A stretch of DNA of 64,000 nucleotides. It comes from Rhizoclosmatium globosum (Eukaryota; Chytridiomycota; Chytridiomycetes; Chytridiales; Chytriomycetaceae). The notes beneath the pieces were generated by a model. It saw nothing but the letters and a program-made list of their open reading frames with translations, was not told where the DNA came from and searched no databases. Location of the stretch: positions 310,001 to 374,000 of the forward strand of contig MCGO01000019.1 in NCBI GenBank assembly GCA_002104985.1, read 5' to 3'. Below, in pieces: positions 55,218 to 64,000 of the stretch. The position numbers and the translations under genes are program-made. Position 1 is the stretch's first letter, and every line of letters starts with the position of its first letter.

Positions 55218-58200
55218 ACAACCAAAGAGAATACCTATCTCAGCATAAGCACACAGCTTGAGCGTGTTGAATTTTGAATGAAAACGCGTGTTTTCGAGTT
55301 TTCTGACAATTATTCATGGAATCAAGGGTGTCAAAGTGGGTTCTCTTTTGGAAACACATGTTTTGTGCTAGTGTTTTCAAAAGGACCGAAAAGTCCAGCA
55401 AAGCGTAGAAGAATTTCGAAAAACAAATGGCAAGAAAAGGTATTTTTTAGGTTAGTTTGCAGTTAGAATAGAAACGTCGTGGGTTAGGATTCACTGTACT
55501 CTAGTATGAGGATCATGGCCGAGTTGGTTACAGCGCGAACGGTTTCATGGGATAGGTCCCAGGAACGAATCCCACAACCAGCAGGCCATGTGAGCCGGAG
55601 TGAGTCACATCAGAGAGCGAGTGATCATGATCTTTTGTTGGCAGTTTAATGTCTTTGAACTTGTTCGCTTCTTTTGATGGCACGGCAGCACGTTATAAGC
55701 GTGCAAAAGAGTTTTATTTTATTGTTGAGTGGTGGTTGAGGGGAGAGTGGGGTGCTGGAAAAGCTGCGGCTGTCATAATGTTTCGGAGAGTAACCAAAGA
55801 ATACACATATCTCAGCATAAGCACACAGCTTGAGCGTGTTGAATTTTGAATGAAAACGCGTGTTTTCGAGTTTTCTGACAATTATTCATGGAATCAAGGG
55901 TGTCAAAGTGGGTTCTCTTTTGGAAACACATGTTTTGTGCTAGTGTTTTCAAAAGGACCGAAAAGTCCAGCAAAGCGTAGAAGAATTTCGAAAAACAAAT
56001 GGCAAGAAAAGGTATTTTTTAGGTTAGTTTGCAGTTAGAATAGAAACGTCGTGGGTTAGGATTCACTGTACTCTAGTATGAGGATCATGGCCGAGTTGGT
56101 TACAGCGCGAACGGTTTCATGGGATAGGTCCCAGGAACGAATCCCACAACCAGCAGGCCATGTGAGCCGGAGTGAGTCACATCAGAGAGCGAGTGATCAT
56201 GATCTTTTGTTGGCAGTTTAATGTCTTTGAACTTGTTCGCTTCTTTTGACGGCACGGCAGCACGTTATAAGCGTGCAAAAGAGTTTTATTTTATTGTTGA
56301 GTGGTGGTTGAGGGAGAGTGGGGTGCTGGAAAAGCTGCGGCTGTCATAATGTTTCGGAGAGTAACCAAAGAATACACATATCTCAGCATAAGCACACAGC
56401 TTGAGCGTGTTGAATTTTGAATGAAAACGCGTGTTTTCGAGTTTTCTGACAATTATTCATGGAATCAAGGGTGTCAAAGTGGGTTCTCTTTTGGAAACAC
56501 ATGTTTTGTGCTAGTGTTTTCAAAAGGACCGAAAAGTCCAGCAAAGCGTAGAAGAATTTCGAAAAACAAATGGCAAGAAAAGGTATTTTTTAGGTTAGTT
56601 TGCAGTTAGAATAGAAACGTCGTGGGTTAGGATTCACTGTACTCTAGTATGAGGATCATGGCCGAGTTGGTTACAGCGCGAACGGTTTCATGGGATAGGT
56701 CCCAGGAACGAATCCCACAACCAGCAGGCCATGTGAGCCGGAGTGAGTCACATCAGAGAGCGAGTGATCATGATCTTTTGTTGGCAGTTTAATGTCTTTG
56801 AACTTGTTCGCTTCTTTTGACGGCACGGCAGCACGTTATAAGCGTGCAAAAGAGTTTTATTTTATTGTTGAGTGGTGGTTGAGGGGAGAGTGGGGTGCTG
56901 GAAAAGCTGCGGCTGTCATAATGTTTCGGAGAGTAACCAAAGAATACACATATCTCAGCATAAGCACACAGCTTGAGCGTGTTGAATTTTGAATGAAAAC
57001 GCGTGTTTTCGAGTTTTCTGACAATTATTCATGGAATCAAGGGTGTCAAAGTGGGTTCTCTTTTGGAAACACATGTTTTGTGCTAGTGTTTTCAAAAGGA
57101 CCGAAAAGTCCAGCAAAGCGTAGAAGAATTTCGAAAAACAAATGGCAAGAAAAGGTATTTTTTAGGTTAGTTTGCAGTTAGAATAGAAACGTCGTGGGTT
57201 AGGATTCACTGTTTTCTAGTATGAGGATCATGGCCGAGTTGGTTACAGCGCGAACGGTTTCATGGGATAGGTCCCAGGAACGAATCCACAACCAGCAGGC
57301 CATGTGAGCCGGAGTGAGTCACATCAGAGAGCGAGTGATCATGATCTTTTGTTGGCAGTTTAATGTCTTTGAACTTGTTCGCTTCTTTTGACGGCACGGC
57401 AGCACGTTATAAGCGTGCAAAGAGTTTTATTTTATTGTTGAGTGGTGGTTGAGGGGAGAGTGGGGTGCTGGAAAAGCTGCGGCTGTCATAATGTTTCGGA
57501 GAGTAACCAAAGAATACACATATCTCAGCATAAGCACACAGCTTGAGCGTGTTGAATTTTGAATGAAAACGCGTGTTTTCGAGTTTTCTGACAATTATTC
57601 ATGGAATCAAGGGTGTCAAAGTGGGTTCTCTTTTGGAAACACATGTTTTGTGCTAGTGTTTTCAAAAGGACCGAAAAGTCCAGCAAAGCGTAGAAGAATT
57701 TCGAAAAACAAATGGCAAGAAAAGGTATTTTTTAGGTTAGTTTGCAGTTAGAATAGAAACGTCGTGGGTTAGGATTCACTGTTTTCTAGTATGAGGATCA
57801 TGGCCGAGTTGGTTACAGCGCGAACGGTTTCATGGGATAGGTCCCAGGAACGAATCCCACAACCAGCAGGCCATGTGAGCCGGAGTGAGTCACATCAGAG
57901 AGCGAGTGATCATGATCTTTTGTTGGCAGTTTAATGTCTTTGAACTTGTTCGCTTCTTTTGACGGCACGGCAGCACGTTATAAGCGTGCAAAAGAGTTTT
58001 ATTTTATTGTTGAGTGGTGGTTGAGGGGAGAGTGGGGTGCTGGAAAAGCTGCGGCTGTCATAATGTTTCGGAGAGTAACCAAAGAATACACATATCTCAG
58101 CATAAGCACACAGCTTGAGCGTGTTGAATTTTGAATGAAAACGCGTGTTTTCGAGTTTTCTGACAATTATTCATGGAATCAAGGGTGTCAAAGTGGGTTC

Positions 58201-61200
58201 TCTTTTGGAAACACATGTTTTGTGCTAGTGTTTTCAAAAGGACCGAAAAGTCCAGCAAAGCGTAGAAGAATTTCGAAAAACAAATGGCAAGAAAAGGTAT
58301 TTTTTAGGTTAGTTTGCAGTTAGAATAGAAACGTCGTGGGTTAGGATTCACTGTTTTCTAGTATGAGGATCATGGCCGAGTTGGTTACAGCGCGAACGGT
58401 TTCATGGGATAGGTCCCAGGAACGAATCCCACAACCAGCAGGCCATGTGAGCCGGAGTGAGTCACATCAGAGAGCGAGTGATCATGATCTTTTGTTGGCA
58501 GTTTAATGTCTTTGAACTTGTTCGCTTCTTTTGACGGCACGGCAGCACGTTATAAGCGTGCAAAAGAGTTTTATTTTATTGTTGAGTGGTGGTTGAGGGG
58601 AGAGTGGGGTGCTGGAAAAGCTGCGGCTGTCATAATGTTTCGGAGAGTAACCAAAGAATACACATATCTCAGCATAAGCACACAGCTTGAGCGTGTTGAA
58701 TTTTGAATGAAAACGCGTGTTTTCGAGTTTTCTGACAATTATTCATGGAATCAAGGGTGTCAAAGTGGGTTCTCTTTTGGAAACACATGTTTTGTGCTAG
58801 TGTTTTCAAAAGGACCGAAAAGTCCAGCAAAGCGTAGAAGAATTTCGAAAAACAAATGGCAAGAAAAGGTATTTTTTAGGTTAGTTTGCAGTTAGAATAG
58901 AAACGTCGTGGGTTAGGATTCACTGTTTTCTAGTATGAGGATCATGGCCGAGTTGGTTACAGCGCGAACGGTTTCATGGGATAGGTCCCAGGAACGAATC
59001 CCACAACCAGCAGGCCATGTGAGCCGGAGTGAGTCACATCAGAGAGCGAGTGATCATGATCTTTTGTTGGCAGTTTAATGTCTTTGAACTTGTTCGCTTC
59101 TTTTGACGGCACGGCAGCACGTTATAAGCGTGCAAAAGAGTTTTATTTTATTGTTGAGTGGTGGTTGAGGGGAGAGTGGGGTGCTGGAAAAGCTGCGGCT
59201 GTCATAATGTTTCGGAGAGTAACCAAAGAATACACATATCTCAGCATAAGCACACAGCTTGAGCGTGTTGAATTTTGAATGAAAACGCGTGTTTTCGAGT
59301 TTTCTGACAATTATTCATGGAATCAAGGGTGTCAAAGTGGGTTCTCTTTTGGAAACACATGTTTTGTGCTAGTGTTTTCAAAAGGACCGAAAAGTCCAGC
59401 AAAGCGTAGAAGAATTTCGAAAAACAAATGGCAAGAAAAGGTATTTTTAGGTTAGTTTGCAGTTAGAATAGAAACGTCGTGGGTTAGGATTCACTGTTTT
59501 CTAGTATGAGGATCATGGCCGAGTTGGTTACAGCGCGAACGGTTTCATGGGATAGGTCCCAGGAACGAATCCCACAACCAGCAGGCCATGTGAGCCGGAG
59601 TGAGTCACATCAGAGAGCGAGTGATCATGATCTTTTGTTGGCAGTTTAATGTCTTTGAACTTGTTCGCTTCTTTTGACGGCACGGCAGCACGTTATAAGC
59701 GTGCAAAAGAGTTTTATTTTATTGTTGAGTGGTGGTTGAGGGGAGAGTGGGGTGCTGGAAAAGCTGCGGCTGTCATAATGTTTCGGAGAGTAACCAAAGA
59801 ATACACATATCTCAGCATAAGCACACAGCTTGAGCGTGTTGAATTTTGAATGAAAACGCGTGTTTTCGAGTTTTCTGACAATTATTCATGGAATCAAGGG
59901 TGTCAAAGTGGGTTCTCTTTTGGAAACACATGTTTTGTGCTAGTGTTTTCAAAAGGACCGAAAAGTCCAGCAAAGCGTAGAAGAATTTCGAAAAACAAAT
60001 GGCAAGAAAAGGTATTTTTTAGGTTAGTTTGCAGTTAGAATAGAAACGTCGTGGGTTAGGATTCACTGTTTTCTAGTATGAGGATCATGGCCGAGTTGGT
60101 TACAGCGCGAACGGTTTCATGGGATAGGTCCCAGGAACGAATCCCACAACCAGCAGGCCATGTGAGCCGGAGTGAGTCACATCAGAGAGCGAGTGATCAT
60201 GATCTTTTGTTGGCAGTTTAATGTCTTTGAACTTGTTCGCTTCTTTTGACGGCACGGCAGCACGTTATAAGCGTGCAAAAGAGTTTTATTTTATTGTTGA
60301 GTGGTGGTTGAGGGGAGAGTGGGGTGCTGGAAAAGCTGCGGCTGTCATAATGTTTCGGAGAGTAACCAAAGAATACACATATCTCAGCATAAGCACACAG
60401 CTTGAGCGTGTTGAATTTTGAATGAAAACGCGTGTTTTCGAGTTTTCTGACAATTATTCATGGAATCAAGGGTGTCAAAGTGGGTTCTCTTTTGGAAACA
60501 CATGTTTTGTGCTAGTGTTTTCAAAAGGACCGAAAAGTCCAGCAAAGCGTAGAAGAATTTCGAAAAACAAATGGCAAGAAAAGGTATTTTTTAGGTTAGT
60601 TTGCAGTTAGAATAGAAACGTCGTGGGTTAGGATTCACTGTTTTCTAGTATGAGGATCATGGCCGAGTTGGTTACAGCGCGAACGGTTTCATGGGATAGG
60701 TCCCAGGAACGAATCCCACAACCAGCAGGCCATGTGAGCCGGAGTGAGTCACATCAGAGAGCGAGTGATCATGATCTTTTGTTGGCAGTTTAATGTCTTT
60801 GAACTTGTTCGCTTCTTTTGACGGCACGGCAGCACGTTATAAGCGTGCAAAAGAGTTTTATTTTATTGTTGAGTGGTGGTTGAGGGGAGAGTGGGGTGCT
60901 GGAAAAGCTGCGGCTGTCATAATGTTTCGGAGAGTAACCAAAGAATACACATATCTCAGCATAAGCACACAGCTTGAGCGTGTTGAATTTTGAATGAAAA
61001 CGCGTGTTTTCGAGTTTTCTGACAATTATTCATGGAATCAAGGGTGTCAAAGTGGGTTCTCTTTTGGAAACACATGTTTTGTGCTAGTGTTTTCAAAAGG
61101 ACCGAAAAGTCCAGCAAAGCGTAGAAGAATTTCGAAAAACAAATGGCAAGAAAAGGTATTTTTTAGGTTAGTTTGCAGTTAGAATAGAAACGTCGTGGGT

Positions 61201-61623
61201 TAGGATTCACTGTTTTCTAGTATGAGGATCATGGCCGAGTTGGTTACAGCGCGAACGGTTTCATGGGATAGGTCCCAGGAACGAATCCCACAACCAGCAG
61301 GCCATGTGAGCCGGAGTGAGTCACATCAGAGAGCGAGTGATCATGATCTTTTGTTGGCAGTTTAATGTCTTTGAACTTGTTCGCTTCTTTTGACGGCACG
61401 GCAGCACGTTATAAGCGTGCAAAAGAGTTTTATTTTATTGTTGAGTGGTGGTTGAGGGGAGAGTGGGGTGCTGGAAAAGCTGCGGCTGTCATAATGTTTC
61501 GGAGAGTAACCAAAGAATACACATATCTCAGCATAAGCACACAGCTTGAGCGTGTTGATTTTGAATGAAAACGCGTGTTTTCGAGTTTTCTGACAATTAT
61601 TGGGAATCAAGGGTATCAAAGTG
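55218..61623. repeat. Tandem array of eleven ~571-bp units plus partial ends
   Basis: Equivalent positions (the ATGAAAACGCGTG start) fall at 55278, 55850, 56421, 56993, 57563, 58135, 58707, 59279, 59850, 60422, 60994 and 61565, spacings of 570-572 bp. Units are nearly identical. The left end begins with a degenerate stretch (AACCAAAGAGAATACC), and the right end diverges after ACAATTATT near 61600. Units 1-3 read CTGTACTCTAG where units 4-11 read CTGTTTTCTAG; unit 1 alone has TTTGATGGCAC. Remaining differences are single-base homopolymer shortenings. Two short frames per unit (66 and 62 codons, the stop directly followed by ATG) have no recognisable protein. Every unit has a tRNA-like segment. 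Confidence 0.97.
55509..55636 (+). ncRNA. tRNA-like / SINE-like pol III unit, first of eleven copies
   Basis: TGGCCGAGTTGG (55516-55527) fits the pol III A box, and GGAACGAATCC (55562-55572) fits the B box (consensus GGTTCGANTCC) except for TT changed to AA. Spacing is 46 bp start to start, as in tRNA genes and SINEs. Between them TGGGATAGGTCCCA (55548-55561) is a perfect hairpin like a tRNA-Ser/Leu variable arm. CATGGCC (55514) and GGCCATG (55584) are complementary. TTTT at 55633-55636 would terminate transcription, giving an RNA of about 130 nt. It does not fold into a complete canonical tRNA: the T arm does not pair. The other copies have A boxes at 56088, 56659, 57231, 57801, 58373, 58945, 59516, 60088, 60660 and 61232. 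Confidence 0.4.
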
Positions 61624-61677
61624 TGCAGGCGATAATGAATGTACTTTATTGAAGGATAATATTGGATCGATTATTCA

Positions 61678-62181
61678 TTATTCACAGGCATTCCACGACG
61701 GTCCATGTCCTTCTAATCCTTTCGGACCGCGCCAGTACGTTGGGTTATCTTCAGAGTCGTACGTTCTGTAGATGGTTGACGTTTGGTCATGTAACTTCTG
61801 TTCAAGGAGACGTATATGTGCGTTGAACGATTTTGAGTACAACAACAACGGTGGTAGCGTCGCATTCTTTCGGATGTATTTGACAGTTGCCTTGCAGGGA
61901 ATGGCGGGGAGAGTTACAGAAGCACCAAACATGCCTCCTGATTAGTTTGAGATGTATTAGGCTTATCATATATAGAGGAAATGTTTGTGACCTGTCTTAG
62001 GGGAGGCAGTCAACCTCGCAGTCATTGAATGAATCCGTCCTAAGTGCACTGATTCTATGTGCCGTTTTAGGTGCGACTTCATGTTAAACCCGGCTGCACA
62101 TTGGAGACATTTGAATGTGTTGTTTGCCTTGTGTGTGGCGCCAACTTCGTTTATGTGAGTTGGAAGGATGTCCGTGAGCAT
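61678..62181 (-). CDS. Small C2H2 zinc-finger protein
   Basis: The start at 62181 (MLTDILPTHINEVGATHKAN) leads to one C2H2 finger, FKCLQCAAGFNMKSHLKRHI with the second His in ESVHLG: Cys-x2-Cys-x12-His-x4-His. One intron of about 52 bp (near 61938-61990, donor GTCACA, acceptor AATCAG) joins ASPKTG to GMFGASVTLPAIPCKATVKY. The remaining residues are basic then neutral, ending GHGPSWNACE. About 145 residues. A nucleic-acid-binding role is likely, but a single finger gives no target. It lies immediately beside the tandem array. Confidence 0.6.
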
Positions 62182-62883
62182 TTTGATGAAAAAAGGATGT
62201 CAAGAATCAGATGACAAAGGAAATAGGGAAGAAGAAATAGCTCATAGCATTTGCGGAAGAAGAAGATATATACTGCAGAAGATATAAGGATAGTAAATAG
62301 CAATATCAACCAAATTGGAATAATAGAGAGTTTACATTGGAATCATTCAAAATTCATTGGCCGCAGGAGTGTAAAAGTCAAAACATATTTGAAGGATCAA
62401 TCGAAATCATAAGTATATAGCCTGGAAGCGTAAGGATTCAAGCAACAGATAGATTTCGTCTCCAAATAAAGAGAATGGGTTGATGGAAATATTTGCCCTC
62501 CACCCAAGCGCGTTGGTACTGGCAGTTCAGCAAAGACGAGAATAATATTGCTGTAACCAGACTGGAATTATAGTGAGCAAGATGCTGTTCGAAAGGACTT
62601 CATCCATAGTACGTACATACAGAGACTGTGGGAGTAAATTGCGTTTATGTCGCCAGCTCACAGAACCTAGGCATAATGTGAAAGAAGAGTACTTGTCAGA
62701 GAGATCGACGTAAAAGAAAGCGGTCGCCTTCGGTGGATATGGTGTTGAATTGGTGCAGTCTGTTTTCTAGAAGGAAAAACAAGGGTTCCATCGCAATAAT
62801 TACAGATAATTACACTAGAGAAATAAGAGAAAGGAGAGGAGAGAGGGTTGTCTCCAATATTTTATTAATATCACCTATCTGCG
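62182..62883. other. Divergent intergenic region before the NAPRT gene
   Basis: About 700 bp, purine-rich and stop-dense, without a supported ORF; a 70-codon plus-strand frame (62733-62945) overlaps the next gene and is rejected. It should contain promoters for the zinc-finger and phosphoribosyltransferase genes. AATATTTTATTAATATC at 62856-62872 is an AT-rich candidate core-promoter region. Confidence 0.4.
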
Positions 62884-64000
62884 ATGAGTTTTGGAACATT
62901 TCGCCCACTGTCGCGAGCCGACCTACTCGACAACGACTGGTATAAATTTACCATGCAATTCGCGGTATTCTCCACGGGGTACTCTGATCAACACGTTGGA
63001 TACAAGTTCACCGACAGAAAGGGCAAAGTAGATGGCCTGTTATCCTCCCTCAGTCCGCCAGAAAGAGACACCACCATCACAGCGCTCAAGAGCATTTTGA
63101 ATTCGTATGTGGCGCTTGAGTTTGAAGAAGGAGATGTCGACTACATTCGCGAGGAACTCAATAAGATTGTGACTGATGATCAAAGCAGTTTATTGACTTT
63201 GTATTGCGATCGGCTGGTTCAGAGACGTAGTGTGGATATCACAGTGAAGTGGGATGATCATCTGATTGTGGAGTACACTGGGACGTGGTTTGACACTATC
63301 CTGCTCGAAGTCCCGTTCATGGCCATTATCGTTGAGTTCTGCAACACCTTGGCAGTCCGTGAAGAACCGAGTGACGAACGCGTTCTGTCAACTCTTCAAT
63401 CGAAACTTGACGTGTACGGCGCTGCTAAGGCGACGGTGGTGGAATTCGGGACAAGACGGAGATTCAACCAACGCACTCACTTCCTTATCATCAGTGCTCT
63501 TCACGAATCCCCCATTTCTCCTCCTGTATACACTTCAAATGTTCTTCAATCAAAGCGGAACAATACTCCTCCCCGTGGGACATGTGCGCATGAATGGTTT
63601 ATGTTCTTTGAATCATTGCAGCGCGTCAGTGATCCTTCGGTGCTTACTCTTGATTCGTTGGTTACTTCTATTGCCACTTCTTTGAAATTGTGGTTGTCTG
63701 TCTACCAGTCTGTGTTCGCCCTCACTGATGTCTTCACGACTCATGTGTTTTTCATGGCATACAAGACGTTGGATTCTTCTCTTCAGTCGCGAATCCATTA
63801 TCGTTGTGATTCTGGAGAAGAATCGCGTTATACTCAGGAGATTGCGTCGATTCTTGGGGATTTGGGATTGTCTGTTGTGGAGCACTTGGAATCCAAGATG
63901 ATCATGTTTTCAAACTCCTTGAATCCAAGCAAAGTTGCAGTTATTCAGGCTTCGTGGGTGAACGATAAGGAAAAAGGCCTGCCCACTGCGAAAGGATTCT
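62884..64000 (+). CDS. NPT1: Nicotinate phosphoribosyltransferase (5' part, continues past window)
   Basis: It forms nicotinate mononucleotide from nicotinate and PRPP in the NAD salvage (Preiss-Handler) pathway. The start at 62884 gives MSFGTFRPLSRADLLDNDWY followed by KFTMQFAVF, the family N-terminus, and YKFTDR. Then GTWFDTILLEVPFMAIIVEF, the FGTRRRF signature (substrate and phosphate binding) and GTCAHEWFMFFESL, carrying the conserved His-Glu. DVFTTHVFF follows, where an aspartate-containing loop aligns. The frame is open with no intron to the window end (372 codons), and the C-terminal ~50 residues are missing. Length and motif order fit the fungal Npt1 group. No break was seen. Confidence 0.93.
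   Translation, partial: MSFGTFRPLSRADLLDNDWYKFTMQFAVFSTGYSDQHVGYKFTDRKGKVDGLLSSLSPPERDTTITALKSILNSYVALEFEEGDVDYIREELNKIVTDDQSSLLTLYCDRLVQRRSVDITVKWDDHLIVEYTGTWFDTILLEVPFMAIIVEFCNTLAVREEPSDERVLSTLQSKLDVYGAAKATVVEFGTRRRFNQRTHFLIISALHESPISPPVYTSNVLQSKRNNTPPRGTCAHEWFMFFESLQRVSDPSVLTLDSLVTSIATSLKLWLSVYQSVFALTDVFTTHVFFMAYKTLDSSLQSRIHYRCDSGEESRYTQEIASILGDLGLSVVEHLESKMIMFSNSLNPSKVAVIQASWVNDKEKGLPTAKGF

Noticed and set aside
55500..55600. A genuine tRNA gene array
   Set aside because: A and B boxes are present, but the T arm does not pair, the B box has TT changed to AA, and no consistent anticodon arm can be drawn. Tandem tRNA-like or SINE-like is the most that is supported.
55278..61182. Repeated 62- and 66-codon ORFs in each 571-bp unit, one ending TGA directly followed by the ATG of the next
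   Set aside because: They recur only because the DNA is repeated. Composition is not protein-like, frames are lost in units 2, 4 and 8 by one-base differences, and no domain is recognisable.
55218..61623. CRISPR array
   Set aside because: The repeat is a 571-bp head-to-tail satellite without short repeats or unique spacers, in a eukaryotic context.

Overview
This window looks like nuclear DNA of a fungus, probably an early-diverging (zoosporic, chytrid-like) one. The evidence is dense intron-containing genes with short GT-AG introns (mostly 42-66 bp), a fungal-type class II fructose-bisphosphate aldolase, orotidylate decarboxylase, Prp17, Trm10, Dcp2 and an F-BAR/SH3 protein. It also has features unusual for yeasts and moulds: a class I aldolase, a coiled-coil nucleotide cyclase and a cAMP-receptor-like 7TM protein. 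The lineage is inferred from gene content only.

Layout. 0-7 kb is mobile-element territory: a Ty1/copia element cut by the left edge, a small minus-strand gene against its right end, and a multi-exon gene resembling the large transposase-like proteins of fungi. 7.1-11 kb is AT-rich and has no gene I can support. 11-45.9 kb is a compact housekeeping block: FCP1-like phosphatase, PRP17, TRM10, F-BAR/SH3, class II and class I aldolases flanking an Lnt-like membrane protein, URA3, P5C reductase, a Bem46-type hydrolase, a DUF262 protein, a mitochondrial-looking protein, DCP2, an RGG protein, a quinone oxidoreductase, then a signalling cluster (RA-like protein, 7TM receptor, RA-PH-AGC kinase), bestrophin, glutamate decarboxylase and a subtilisin. 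46-49.8 kb is sparse, with one unrecognised indel-rich gene. 49.8-55 kb holds a secreted CAP protein, a metallo-beta-lactamase-like protein and the coiled-coil cyclase. 55.2-61.6 kb is an array of eleven ~571-bp tandem units, each with a tRNA-like pol III promoter. A C2H2 finger gene and the 5' part of a nicotinate phosphoribosyltransferase gene close the window.

Functional links. The two aldolases serve the same glycolytic step. The receptor sits between two paralogues with Ras-association-like folds, one ending in a PH-AGC kinase, which suggests a signalling cluster. Several neighbours are packed head-to-head over 32-45 bp.

A caution applies to all gene models. Many conserved ORFs break at places where one missing base, usually in a short homopolymer, restores a textbook family sequence. 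Nearly all of these are deletions. I therefore read them mainly as residual assembly errors and give full gene spans across the breaks.
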